DNA from: Gnetum montanum
Lineage: Eukaryota; Streptophyta; Gnetopsida; Gnetales; Gnetaceae
Assembly (NCBI GenBank): GCA_015680685.1
Contig: MNCI01035277.1
Span: 188,038-252,037 of the forward strand
Reading direction: 5' to 3'
DNA length: 64,000 nucleotides
Shown in pieces: positions 33,061 to 45,559 of this stretch. How positions within the stretch are numbered: position 1 is the first letter of the stretch; each line of letters begins with the position of its first letter. The notes below the pieces were generated by a model, which saw only the letters and a list, made by a program, of their open reading frames with translations, had not been told where the DNA came from and did not search any database. The translations under genes and the position numbers were made by a program.

Positions 33061-33736
33061 ACTATGAAAACATCATGTGGCCTACAATTTTATTGTAGCA
33101 CTTCTTTTGCTTTACACCCAGCTTATCAGAATCGTAGGCATTGTAGTCGTGATCAATAACAATCCTGGACCGAGATGAATTATTGCTAGCAATAAAACTT
33201 GTAGTGAATTTTGCAACATCCTCTCCTGGATATTGTAATGTCTAGTTATGCATTCTATCAACATCTCATAGCCTAAGCATCTCCACTTCTATTCTCTCAA
33301 AATGACCTATTGATAAGAGATGATGGTTGAGGATTTTAAAATCATATTCCGCATGATCTTGCACCTAGGGAGTTACATCTACAAATTGTCTTTCTTCCTC
33401 CAAAGCTCTCTGGAATTCTTCTTCAATATTAATCTTCAATGATATATACAAATTTTGAATAGACAACCACTTCATTTCAATATCATCATCATTAGAACTA
33501 AGATCTCGCTTCACATCTCTAAACGGATAATGTAACAACAACATAGCTCAATAGTATTCAATCTATTTTTGTTCTTCTTGCTTTGGTGGGATGAGAAACT
33601 TGGGATAATATTTGATAATAGCATCTGGATCTGGGTGATGTGGATTCCAATTTGGATTGCACATATTGTTTATGTTGCAATTGTACTCTTTAAAAGCCTG
33701 CAACAATGAGACACCCTCCATCGAAAGGGGACATTT

Positions 33737-34060
33737 CTAATACATATTAATAAAAGCTATGTAGTTTTTAGCTTCATCAGTTTTATTTGAATTAATTTGA
33801 ACTTTTTTGTACACTTGTCGAGAAACATTGAGTGTGTGGAAAACATAACTATAGTTTACCAAAAAAAGCTCATACAACATGTGATAGACCTTCATAGCAC
33901 CAATGTCTCTATCTGCAGCAGCATCCATCATGAGCCTTCTATAGATTGATAGAGCATCTTCATGAGGATCCCTTGACTCAGAAATTTGCAATAACATGTC
34001 ACAAAAATATTGTGATTTTTTCTTTGTTTTAGCTGCATATTTTGCAATATATTTTATCAC
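33737..34060 (-). pseudogene. Helitron Rep, catalytic tyrosine region
   Basis: MIKYIAKYAAKTKKKSQYF holds the paired tyrosines (KYIAKY, 34030-34055) that nick and join DNA in Helitron Rep. It is followed by AADRDIGAMKVYHMLYELFL and HTLNVSRQVYKKVQ. The Y-x3-Y spacing is intact. This 107-codon frame has no stop. Confidence 0.85.
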
Positions 34061-34633
34061 AACATATCATGAAATTACTGGTTGAAAATCTATATTTTCC
34101 CTCCATGTCTGAAGCATCATTATGTTATGAACATTGAGCCTTGAATCGTTTCTTCGAGGAACATAAGTAATCTCATTATTATTTTTTGGATCTCTCTGAA
34201 GAGTTGATTCTAAAGATAATGGCCAAGGAACATTGTACCTAGAATTGAGAAATACAAAATTTGAATGTCTATATATTTTTTCCCATGATAAATTAAATTT
34301 TACTTGCTAATAAAAATGAATGCAATGGTGAGGAAATAGTAATGATACAACATTTTGATTAAAAAGTGGCACCTGAAAAATTCTTTGCCATTACGTTTTT
34401 GTAAACATGCACTGAGTTTGCATACAATGTCTTTGAACAGCATAATCAGTTTCTAGATCTATACCTTGTAGTTATTCAGCAATCAACTCACATGGATGAC
34501 GTAACATATTTACATGTAAAGCCTAAGTGAGAAGACAAATTGAAACAAGTAACAATGAAGAAATTAATATATTTGTATTCTAAGCAATATCAGAAAAAAA
34601 ACTGTGTAAAGAATAGAAAAGATAAATGAGAAC

Positions 34634-34920
34634 TTACATTATTTGGATGTCCATTTGCTGTAAATCTTGGATTCCATGCATTTGTAATTGAATAAAAAAA
34701 TTCCTTTCCCTACGCATGATGTGAGGATCATTATGGTTGAGCTCATCTACCTTTGGAGCACCTTGTATCCATAGGAAACCATGCACATGTGGAGATCCGC
34801 AATGTTGCCACTCATATCGTGTCCAATAGTCAACAACATGGAACTCATTCATTAAAACTATTTTAAGAAAGGCAATGTGACAAAGATGCATGAACTCTGC
34901 AACTATATGTGGATTTTCTA
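34634..34920 (-). pseudogene. Helitron Rep, HUH motif region
   Basis: TRYEWQHCGSPHVHGFLWIQ contains the metal-binding H-V-H triad (codons 34781-34789), normal for Helitron Rep. It is preceded by HIAFLKIVLMNEFHVVDYW. Neighbouring frames on both sides are broken. Confidence 0.88.
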
Positions 34921-35380
34921 TGATATTACTTTACCTACAATGTTTGAGTTTAGATGAGTTCTCAGGTGGATCTCCTTCCATCAGATTATGCAACTCAGGC
35001 CAATAGAGATCTTCCACACTCAGAGTAAAAAAGATAGTAGGTGTTCCCAATTGATTCACCATGTCAGTTAGCTCTGCCTTACATTTTCTCCAATAAGATG
35101 GTGTACCACGAATGGATGTACCATATCACATTAAATTATCAACAATGACATGTGATTATGCATTATTCAATTTTTATCGTAGGTCTTCAATAGTTATGGA
35201 TGCATCAATAATATTTTTTTTTTTAAAAAAATACAGTAGTAGATTCCATTGCCTATCTCCTTCTAATGATATTATAGATATAATACCTACAAATAAATGA
35301 CACATCGTCGCTTAAATGTCATAAGAAACATTATGAATAATGATAATAACAAACAAATAGAGAATTAATATTTACCTGAA

Positions 35381-36120
35381 TCACTTGTGACGTCCAAATC
35401 TACCATCTTTGTAGTGAATAAGATGTTTTGCATATTCATGCAATTTTACATCTTTAGCTCTACGCTCAAGAAAATCACATTTTCCTTCAGGAAAAAGACT
35501 TGGAAATGCCATTGTAAAAAACCCCATCATGTTAAACTCATTAATAGGAGAATTAGACATGAAAGGCCACTTAGCAACATCTAAATCCTGCAATGATGGA
35601 TTATGCATCCATGCTCTTATCCAATCAATTTCCTTTCTTACAATTCCAACACATTGTGCAACTGATGATGTGTAACAGATAATGTTTTCATCATTTATTT
35701 GAAGCAAAGAACCTTGAAACTGCAATCTCATTTCTCTATCCTTTTCTAACAATGGAATATAAGGAATGCTATGGAAGATGTTAACATCACCGGTATCAGC
35801 AACATCATTTAATGCATGCATATCAATCTCGACATCTTGATAGTATAGATCATTTTCCTTCTTAAAAATCAAAGCTTCATAAACTCGTCTCTTGTTGAAA
35901 ATGAAATTATACTTGGTGGCCATTTGATCTACTCTTCTCAATATCAAGAAAGGGATGTCTTTAATTCTAAGAAGAAGTCTTTTAGTAATCTGTGTGACAT
36001 CCTGAGCAAAGCTAATTGTGTGACCATTATACTTGAACTATCCACCAACTACATGTGTAACTCGTAAAATGGGATTGATTTTTGCAATTAACATTCTTCA
36101 ACCTCAGTTAAACAACCTAG
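35381..36120 (-). pseudogene. Helitron-like N-terminal domain
   Basis: A 188-codon open frame (35381-35947) reads DQMATKYNFIFNKRRVYEAL, then QCVGIVRKEIDWIRAWMHN and FNMMGFFTMAFPSLFPEGK, the region conserved upstream of Rep in plant Helitrons. Just upstream are PPILGCLTEVEE and VTHVVGGXFKYNGHTISFAQD-type residues (X marks a stop). It is the longest intact frame of the Helitron. The right-hand end of this domain carries one or two stops. Confidence 0.85.
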
Positions 36121-36616
36121 GATAGGTGGTTGGATATTAGGATCCATGTTATTTTCAATAGAAAATTGTTTGATTTCACAACCAAAACTGTCAAGAATAT
36201 TATGTTTCTCTTCTTTAATGCACCTATTGCATGTGGGTCCTTTACTTCTGGTTGAATCCAATAATATGCTAAGAAGAATTTTATTTCATACATTGCAGGA
36301 ATTTGGATTTGCAAAACTTCTAACTACTCTATTAAAATTATGTATTGCTTGAGCAATTTCTGTACTTGCCTTTTGCAATCTTGGGAAAGACTGAATAGAT
36401 TCTGAAGAAGGAATTTCCATTGTTGGTGCACTAGCAACATCTATAGCTTCATTTATTTGATGTAATGAATTTTCTTCTTGTTGACGTTGCCTCTTTCGGT
36501 GCTCACTCTCACTATAATGTCATTGTTCTTGATCTTCTTGCAATTTTTGTTCTTCTTCGTGTGTGGTTTCTGGAACAAATGTTATTTGATTAACAACACA
36601 TATGCATTTCTAATGT

Positions 36617-37165
36617 CCTACAAAAAATGTTTCAAAATTTAAACTAAAAATTGAATTAAAATATTTACCAACTTGAGTATGGGCAAACACCAACCTGCAT
36701 TTTCTTTTGATTATTTATATTATTAGTATCAATAATGTGGATCATTGCATTGGATGAATTTCCAAGTGATGAGAGGGGATTTGAAGTTGACGTAACCTAA
36801 AAAAATATATGCAATGTAAGTATGTAAATAAAATGAGAAGATTTCCCTATGATAAATATTTTTTTGAAATATTAAAAAATGCATAAATTACATACTTCTG
36901 AATTTTGTAGAATTAGTTCTCGTTCTTGTTCATGTCATTTTTCTTCTTGTTTTAGAAATCATCTTCTCTCCTTTGTAGTCATCAATTCTGGATTTTTAGT
37001 TTTTATAATCCGTGGTCGTCCTCTTCTTCAACCATGCCCACATGCATGCCCATTTCCATGACCTCCATGAATTGTATTACTTGTTGTAGCAGATGATTGT
37101 TGTTGCTGATCTTGAAGAGAGTGTTCTTCGCCTTCTCTATTGGGATGAATAGCAGCAAGATCCAT
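36617..37165 (-). pseudogene. Helitron protein N-terminal exons
   Basis: A possible ATG at 37163-37165 opens MDLAAIHPNREGEEHSLQDQ, Gln-rich and then Gly/His-rich, followed by RRGRPRIIKTKNPELM, an AT-hook-like RGRP core. One stop lies between. Donor GTATGT near 36895, a middle exon at 36695-36796 with AG acceptor and CAG|GTTGG donor, and a next acceptor near 36618 suggest two introns. The start codon is chosen because nothing protein-like is seen upstream. Confidence 0.5.
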
Positions 37166-37269
37166 GTTTCTGAAAATGCACAAATTCCAATATTGCACCT
37201 CTTAATCTTGTAAGACAATGCCCAAGTTCAATATCTATAAATATTGTACCACACCAAAATCATCATCAC

Positions 37270-37450
37270 CCTAATCATCACCATGATCGTAACCATCACC
37301 ATTTTTATTAATAATAAATATTCATTATTGTCCACTGTTTATAATAAAAAATATTCATTATTAGTATAATCGTAACCGTCATCATTTATAATAATAACTA
37401 TTTAATGTTACCCATCATTTATAATAAAAAATATTCATTGGTTACCCATG
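37270..37450. repeat. AT-rich ~60-bp tandem repeats
   Basis: Three imperfect units with TAATAATAAATATTCATT or TATAATAAAAAATATTCATT, each followed by a short ACC-rich part. They lie at the outer side of the Helitron 5' end. Confidence 0.6.
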
Positions 37451-37454
37451 TCAG

Positions 37455-38190
37455 GGCCTATGTGTGAGGGAATACAAAGAAACAAAAGGGAAGCCTAGGG
37501 GTTGGGGGCATCAATTAAATAAAGATTTAGATCCCTTGAAATGACTCTTTGGCTTCCCTGCACATGGTGCATGCACATGAGAGAATACAAAAAGATGAAT
37601 GGGAAGCCTAGGGGTCGAGGGCATCAATTGAATAGAGATTCAACTCTCCTGTGGTGACTCTTTGGCTCCCTTGCATGTGGTGCATGCACGTGAGGAAATA
37701 CAAAGAGACGAATGGGGAGCCCAAGGGTTGAGGGGCATCAATCAAATAGAGATTTAGCTCCCTTGTAGTGACTCTTTGGCTTTTTTACTTTTTAGATTCA
37801 GCTCCCCTGCAATGACTCTTTGGCTCCCCTGCAATCGAATAAAGATTTAGCTCCCTTGCAATGACTCTTTGGCTTTCTTGCACATGGTGCATGCACATGA
37901 GAGAATACAAAAATATGAATGGGGATCCTAGGGTTGAGGGCATCAATTGAATAGAGATTTAGCTCCCTTGCAATGACTCCTTGGCTCCCCTACACATGGT
38001 GCATGCACGTGAGGAAATACGAAGAGAAGAATGGGGAGCCTAAGGATCGAGGGAGGGGAGGGGCATTAATCAAATAGAGATTTAGCTCCCTTGCAGTGAA
38101 TCTTTGGCTTTTTGAATTTTCAGATTCAGCTTCCTTGCAATGACTCTTTGGCTCCCCTGCACATGGTGTGTTACATGGAGGGTGACAAAT
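37455..38190. repeat. Tandem satellite with ~321-bp higher-order period
   Basis: Basic unit about 113 bp: GGTGCATGCAC(A/G)TGAG(A)GAATAC, then GGGGAGCC..AGGG, then ATCAATTGAATAGAGATT and TGACTCTTTGGCT. GGTGCATGCAC recurs near 37566, 37679, 37887 and 38001. The two unit types (CATGAGAGAATAC and CGTGAGGAAATAC) alternate, so types repeat at about 321 bp. A shorter third subunit without the GTGCATGCAC word completes the period. About 2.3 higher-order copies. Confidence 0.8.
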
Positions 38191-38265
38191 CCACTCCCCC
38201 CTCCCCCCTATCCTATGAAAACATGGAGGGTGACAAATCCACTCCCCCCACCCTATCCTATGAGA
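38172..38265. repeat. 48-bp direct duplication
   Basis: ACATGGAGGGTGACAAATCC and the following C-rich and TCCTATGA parts occur twice in direct succession at the end of the satellite. Confidence 0.8.
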
Positions 38266-39383
38266 CGAGTTGGCCTCTTGGCCAAAATTATGGAAACTTT
38301 GTTCAACTGGCTTCTTGGATATTTTATAGATAATTAATAAGGGTGTTACAATAAGTCTACATCATACTTGCAAAATTATAAAAATATATGTATTACATTT
38401 TTTTTGTAGAGTTGATTTATTATTATAATGGAACTCAAGTCATTTAAAAGTCCTCATGTTTTTCGTATGTTAGCTTATAGGGTTTAATTCAATAAAAATA
38501 TGTCATTTTATTATTTCAAAACCATGAAAATATAATGTAGTTTTGACCCTTAAACCCATGTTCAATGTGTAATACTTATTGAGATGATTGTAATGGTATC
38601 AATTTCATCTAAATCAGGCTTACGATTTGGAAGACAAGGAGGTTTGAAGCTTCTAAGAAAGCATGTTTTAATTAAATTGAAATTTAAAAATTTTATAAAG
38701 GTTAGTTTCAAAATTTGAACTTAAAGAGTCAAAACCATGACCTTGCATTTACTAAACCGAAACTCTTATCGTCCTTCTACCAACCACTTGATTCATGTTC
38801 CAAGTTATGTTTAATTAGTAAATAAAATTTATAAATGATTTAATTTTTTTTTGCAAAAAATATGAGAGCATGTGAGATGGCTACATTGGCTTTTTATCAA
38901 GGCCATACAAGTTATGTCATTAGAGTTTCACATGCCTTGCAGTTAGGGTCAGCTAGAGGTTGTGCCGTCAAGCTTGTAGAGCATGTAGCATACCTTATGC
39001 ACCCTAGCACACATGGTGCAAGATCCACTACTTAGCTTTTGAATCCAATAACATTTACTACCCAACCATTACCAAAATGATGATGTGTATCCAACCAATG
39101 TCCCAATGATGTTGCATGCCTAGCTGTAGTATATGCCATAACAAGACTACATGCACACTTTGCTACACCTATGTGTGAATAGAGAGATTCTCATCTTGTT
39201 GCCACCATGTTCCCATCACTAGTCTCATTCTTGCCCATGCCCACTTGTGCTACTTTCACTCATCACCTTCTTTTCAACTATCCTTGTCTACCATCCTCAT
39301 CCTATCTTTCACCTACCTATATGCCTATTCAACTACCCATAAAAAATCTAGTAGGATTTTTGGTAGTATGAATTCATGATGCT
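38266..39383. other. Unassigned sequence
   Basis: No gene-like frame, LTR or tRNA-like box seen. It is the left flank of the second Athila-like element. Confidence 0.5.
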
Positions 39384-40228
39384 TGATGAGCAATGGAGGT
39401 ATTCCAACACTCTACCATACAAGTTATGAGTGTTAGCACATGACTAGATCATAATTTGCAGATGGATGGTGTAATTATTTTTGTAATTGATGTTAAGTTT
39501 GAGATCATTATCTTTCCACTTTGAGTTAGTAAAGTTTGAGTGTATGGCTTAACTCTTAGTGAAGCATATGATTAGTTGATGTTGTTAGGCTCTAATTACT
39601 CCTAATTTAAGTAATGATGGTAATGTAAATCTACTCTAGTCTATAGCGATGAGCATATGGTCCTTGTCTACCATACATGCCTTTAGCTCATGTAACTATT
39701 ACTGGGTCACTAAGTGTTATGCTACTAGACGAACCAAGCAATAACACCAATGGGATTACTAAACAATTACACTTATGCACTTGAAACTAGTTGTACTCAT
39801 TTTTCTTTACTAATGAACAAGTAAAGTAAAGTACTTTGAAACCATAAAGAGTTAACTATGTAAACATGAAAATTAAGCTAAGTAAAACAATAACACTAAG
39901 TGGATTTTGCAATGATGAGAAGAAATCTTGATCTTTATTTTTGGACATAAACTATGTCCAAGTACACTTCACTCAAATAAAGATTTCATAGAACTTCTCT
40001 ACACCACATTGTGGGCATTCACTCTATTGCTAAAGCTATGAAAATAAATTGCAAGAGTTTCCCTAAGACTAGAATTAAAAGTTATCAATTATGCACCCAA
40101 GTGCTGGTATTTATAAGGCTGCATAAATCATGAGACATCATATCAACAATGACGTAGGATGAACTATGACATTGTAGATACAATATCATAGTTACGGTAT
40201 TGCATGGTTGCAAAAATTGATTTTATCA
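39384..40228 (-). repeat. 3' LTR of Athila-like copy 2
   Basis: Collinear with 50895-51728 (TGGAGGTAT, GTGTATGGCTTAACT, TAATAACACCA, GTATTTATA). It carries an insertion of about 30 bases near 39840 relative to the other LTR. TATA box for leftward transcription at 40108-40115. TTGAGGGCA lies just inside as a weak polypurine-tract candidate. Confidence 0.9.
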
Positions 40229-43070
40229 TGCCCTCAAGATTGACTAGAGACTTTTCCTCAAGTTAAAATAAAATAAGGATAGAGTCCCTTACAAAATTGG
40301 AGGGTAGACTTGACTTGAAAAAATTGACTATTTACATTAGTCTTATGAATGCTACATTGGTGTGTTTACAAAATGACACAGTAACAAAAGAAAATTGGAG
40401 TAGCTCGATGTAGCCTTATGTTCTTGGTAGCAGAGGCTCTTCCATTACCCTCTTCTCTTTATTGTCAAGATTTTGGAATTGATATCTATTAAGGAGTGCT
40501 TGAAGCTTTTTCTCTTCTATCGTCAGGTCATATACCATCCATGCTTGTTGAGAAATGGTGGATGAAGTTGGTACATCCCATGGACATGGCAGCTATGGAA
40601 ACATTTTGTTGGCCTTTATGTACCAAGTTGCAAATTTCCTTCTCTCTTCTTCAAATTCTCTAGCTACCTTTTTGAGTTCTTGGTAGTCAGACATTCATTG
40701 TGCTATATTTATTAAGACATCTATTTGTCCTTGGTAGTTAAATTTTACAATTTTGAGTTAGAATTTTGCTACATGGAGTTTCTGTAGAGCATCTTTCCTG
40801 TTAGCAAAGTCTTTCTCATACACGGTGCACACAACAACTACCTATTGCTCAAGTTCATTTCTAGGTTGTCCTACTATCAACATGGTCAACTTAGCATAAA
40901 AGATTTGCTAACCTCATGTATTCTGTAAGGTCTTCTATTTGCAGGTCCTTGCTTTTGATTTTTGCCTAATGGAAGTGGGTAAGACTATCTAGGATGGACA
41001 ACCAATTAGGAGTTTGAGCAATGATGGAGCTAATCTTGGCCTTGGCCATTTGGATTTCCTTCTCATTGATTTGTTTATACATACCCATTTGATCCTTGAA
41101 ATGCTACTTGAGTCTTTCATGTTTTTTGACCTCATTTTACCACACACTTATTTCTATTACAGACTTTTGATGAATCATGTAGACTTCTTCCATTGACAGG
41201 TTCTTGTTTTCTCAGGCCAATCTACTTATGTCTTGGTTGATTCTAATTAGTTATTCTTGCAATTGATAAATTATTTCTTCAAGAACATTTTTATATTTTC
41301 CATGTCAATCAACCTTGTATTGTTGGCAACAAGATTTTTATTCTCTTCCTCTAATGTTGTGAGGACTTTGGCATGGACATAAGTTTATGCTTCTACATTT
41401 AGGCATTCCACACTACTTGTTCCCTATCCATCTCAACTTTGATGTTGTGCATAATTAATTATCTCACCTGATCCATTCTAAATTTTTCTAGCTAGTGAGG
41501 GGCTACAAACTATGTAGGGTATTGTCTTTCAGCTCTTAGAATTACTAAGTCCTCTTGTAACTTCTATACCTCATTCTTTGCATGTTCTGCCCTTATCTCA
41601 GCCATGACCAGCTTCCCTTTAGTGGAAATGAGATCATATTGCATTGCAGTGATATCACTTGAGATATCAAAAAAAATTTACATGACCTAGCCCATTTGTA
41701 GTAGTCTATCTAGCACATCTTCATGTTTTGTAGGATTCATTGAGGTACCAGTTAACATTTGAGTATCTCTTGCTCCAAAGAGGTCAACTGGTGGCATAAC
41801 CAGGATATTGAATGATTCTTGGATGTGGTCTATGATGATCTTTGTAGCTCATACTACATCTTGGTTTTGCATAACTACAACTATGACACCTTCACTGGTT
41901 TTGAGTATGACCTAGAATGATGTAGTATTTCCTGAGATTTTCTATGCCAATCTTCCTCTCCTCTTGTTTACAATAAGACTTGTCCACTTGTAGGATCTAC
42001 CAAAATTGTGGATTTTACAAAGATTCTTCTAACTTTGTAGAGATTGGTGCCCTTCCTTGTTCTCCAACTAATTTTATTTCCAATTTGTTGTAGATGGCTC
42101 ATCAATGGCCTATAATCTTATGGTAGTGGTAATGGAACTTGTTGTTATTAGTCAATTGATGGCTAGCTACTAGGTCTGGCTTTTTGTTGCTAACTAATAG
42201 CTAGAATGTTATTAGTAGGAGTTGAACCTATAGCTTCCTTAGTGCCTACTAGCTTTTCCATTTGATCTTTGTTAGATGACATTGGTTTAAATATTTTAGT
42301 GTAGGAAGCATTCTAGGCTTTTCTAGAAACAACATTAGTGTAACCCAAAATTCCTACTTGCTCACATAGCTTCCTTATGAGGCAAGGGAATGGAAGTATT
42401 AGTTTCCCTGCCTTCTTCTCCTTAAACTAACTTTGAATTTCTAGGAAGAGGAAAAGGGTGATGTTGGCCTTGAATTTCCCCATTAGGATTGCACTTCCTT
42501 TGGTTGCATATGTTGAAATACAATTGAGCCATTTGGTTGGGAACAAGTGATATGTTCTAATCTTGAAGTAGATCTTTTCTTCCACTGAGAGCTCATTGTA
42601 ATCTTTGTCTCCTTTGCCATATGTCCTCTATAACCATAGCTTTTTAGCATTTTTTTTGATCTTGTTGAAATTTGTGCCACATTGGCCCCTTCATTTAGGA
42701 TATTTAGGGCTTTGGTAATTTGCTCTACTAAGTAGGATATTGAGGTCCCTTCTATTCTTACTGTAGCATTAGCTTGTTTTTTTTTTCCCAAAGTTGAATG
42801 GTCTCTTCTAAGTACCATTCACCATTGTTTGACAATGTTAGCTATAAGAAAGATGCTTGGAGTTGTGTCCTCACAACCTTTGGAGAAAATTCCATGAATG
42901 GACCAAAGTTAAGTTTCATGATAACTGTGGACATGACAGACTTCTCTTGTATGGCTTGCAGGCATTCATTGGGTAACATGAGACATTGTCCCTATTCTAG
43001 TATTGGTGGAACCTCTACCTCTACCCATGTAGAGTGTTTAGTAGCAAGGGTTTGTTAATGGATGCTGAAT
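40229..43070 (-). pseudogene. Decayed extra ORF region between integrase and 3' LTR
   Basis: Minus-strand pieces remain protein-like but full of stops: HERLK.HFKDQMGMYKQINE and EIQMAKAKISSIIAQTPNWL around 40990-41130, strongly heptad-like. At 42483-42818 a 111-codon open frame has RIEGTSISYLVEQITKALNI and RSKKMLKSYGYRGHMAKETK. In Athila elements this position holds an env-like ORF, but I see no signal peptide or membrane segment and cannot assign a family. It could equally be a captured host fragment. Confidence 0.4.
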
Positions 43071-45400
43071 GATTGCACCTCCTACTTTGCATGCTCAACT
43101 TGCAAGGTTTGTTCTTCTATTGTGCCTCTTCCATGGCCTCTTGGTCTCTTATTGATTGTAAGGGTCCTAATCCAAGTCTCTTTGGGATCATTTGCAATCA
43201 TTAAGAGTTTAAGATTACCAATGTGTTCACATTAGTTCCTAATAGTTCATTACCCTTCTTGTACTTTTGGTTTGATTAAGTTTCTATCATAGCATGACTG
43301 CAAAGTTAGAAACAGTTTAAAAAGAAACTTGCTAATCATTATTCTTCATTAGTATAACCTTATACAATTGTCATTTTCCTATTTATTGTGTTTTTATTTG
43401 GCTAATATGGTTAATTGGAAGATTTAGCTAGGCTTTCTAGCTCAAATTTAGTTAATTAATCATGATAGTCTTATTATTATTCTATTCTTACTTGTAATAA
43501 TGTCCTCTGAGCATTAGAAAATTTTGGCTCAAATTTTTGGNATAATAATGTCCTCTGAGCATTAGAAAATTTTGGCTCAAATTTTTGGATGTGTGCACAA
43601 TCCTCTCCTCCATGACTAAGTTGAGTGCTCTGGAATCAATAGTATTTGAGAATCTCTCAAATCAGGGCTATGGTGAGGAAGTTATGGCTTTGAGAAGTTA
43701 GATTGTCAGAGCTCAAAGAAAAACTTCAAAAACCTCTCTTGTTGCAAAATGAGGAGGTTTAAATTTTTCTAACTCCCATGCATATATATACTATTTTTGT
43801 GATATGACATCGTAGATATGACATCATAGGCCATGTGACATCATAGTTATGATGTTGAAAAATTTAAAATTTTTGTTGAATTTTCTTTGAAAAAATGAGA
43901 TAATAGAAATGTTTGGAGGATGTGAAGGTTGTTTAAAGGATCTTGGGTCATATATGGTACTTGGATTATGAAAATTTGACATTCAATGTTCACAAGGAAG
44001 GAATCTTGGTTGACAAAAATTTATTAAATCAGTACAAGATAGATTGAAGATTCTAAATTAATGGATATGTTTTAAGATGATATGGGAAGTGTTTATTGAG
44101 TCTTGACTTTATAAGAAGGCACAAGATGATGTGAAATTGCTTTCCAAGTATGAAATACAATAATTATACAAGTGGATGATCCCCAAAGTAGGCTCTAGCC
44201 CTTAGTGCCCTTGTATAGCCACACCTAAAAGTGTTCGTAGGCATCCAAGGAGTTGAATGTAAGACATACCTTTCTAGCAAAACACACATGTTAGTATCAC
44301 TATATTGGAAAAACAACACTATATTATACAAAGCCATAAAGTTATGATTAGATATATAATGAGGTGATATAGACTGTAGAAGGGATTGCTAAAACTAGGA
44401 CATGAGATATCTTACCATAAGCATAATGGATCCTTATGTGTAATTTGTAGTTAAAGTAATCATTAGTTTTTCTGTACCACTTTCAAGTGACATCACATTG
44501 TTTCTTCCCTAGAGCTCACAACCATAAGATTACCACTATTGCAAGGTGTATTACCACTTGACATTATTCAAGGAAGGAATTTATTAATAGCACACTTTTT
44601 TTTATTTTTTAGATTTTTGAGAAGTCACCTACCTTTAGACATGGGTAACATGTCTTTCTAGTGGGACCCCTAGAAATATTATTTTATGCTTTTATTTTAT
44701 TTTAATGTGTTGACCTTACCAGAGAACTACCTTTAGGCATGGATAACATGTCTTTCTAGTGACATGGTAAGGAAGCACTTATTGTACTCTTACTTCCATT
44801 TTTTCATTAGAACTCAAGAGAATAATACATTCTTGGAAATAGGATAGAACTTATAGTAGTAGTCTTAAAGCATCCACAAATCTTCTTAATGTCACAAAGT
44901 TTTCATTCTCACTTCATTCTTCATTTTTTTGTCAAGGGATAATGATCACAAGTTTATTCTTAATTTTGTTGTGAGAGGAATATCATTATGGCCATGATAA
45001 GAACTTCTTATTGTTGGAATGGATGGATGGATGTCATGGTCTCACTGTATAGGTAATCATTCCTTTATGAATTGATAACATAGAGTAATCTTCACCTTAT
45101 TGGGACTACATCATACTTTATTTCATATATTTTATTGAAAATTAACAAGAATATGTACCAAAAAAATAATGGCAAAGTATAGAAAAATTTTGAAAGATAT
45201 CAACAATTGCAAAGGTAGTAACAATGAAAAATTAGCAAAGAAGTGAAAAATTTCAAAGAATAGAAAATTATTAAATATAAAAATATGGAAAAATATGTCA
45301 AGAAAATAGGAAAAAGTAATGAGAAAATGAAAAATATAGTATGTACCTACATGTCATGGTGGACACCCCCATGACTATGATCAAGACTAGTTAGTTAGAA
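43071..45400. other. Non-coding AT-rich part of Athila-like copy 2
   Basis: No convincing protein. A TATATATA and repeated GACATCATA words at 43785-43860 resemble an LTR promoter region. A ~35-base word with CTTTAG(A/G)CATGG(G/A)TAACATG occurs twice (about 44628 and 44728). Possibly a decayed nested insertion. Confidence 0.4.
43495..43588. other. Single N between two identical 46-base copies
   Basis: 43495-43540 and 43543-43588 are identical (TAATAATGTCCTCTGAGC... to ...TTTTTGG), separated by N at 43541 and one A. This looks like two contig ends with an unmerged overlap, so 48 bases may be an assembly artefact. Confidence 0.9.
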
Positions 45401-45559
45401 AATTAAATAGGTTAAGGACATATTAACATACTGGGCAGAATCCATAACTGAATCAGGATGCTCATAATAGGGTTTGACCTATTGGATGTTTACTAAGATG
45501 AACTTATGTGGACTAGAAAGATGGTAAATGTGCATGGAACTAGATGGGTATTTGCCTAG

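Larger units (their letters stand above)
32125..37165 (-). mobile_element. Helitron, 5' part (Rep and helicase)
   Basis: Minus-strand order: N-terminal exons (36617-37165), Helitron-like N-terminal domain (35381-36120), HUH endonuclease (34634-34920), two-tyrosine region (33737-34060), PIF1-like helicase (32125-33060). This is the RepHel order of autonomous plant Helitrons. The helicase frame stops at the retrotransposon edge and resumes at 12813. The 5' TC terminus was not located; it should be to the right of 37165. Confidence 0.9.

Noticed and set aside
37455-38190. CRISPR-like array
   Set aside because: Units are long and contiguous without unique spacers; plant satellite repeats explain it.
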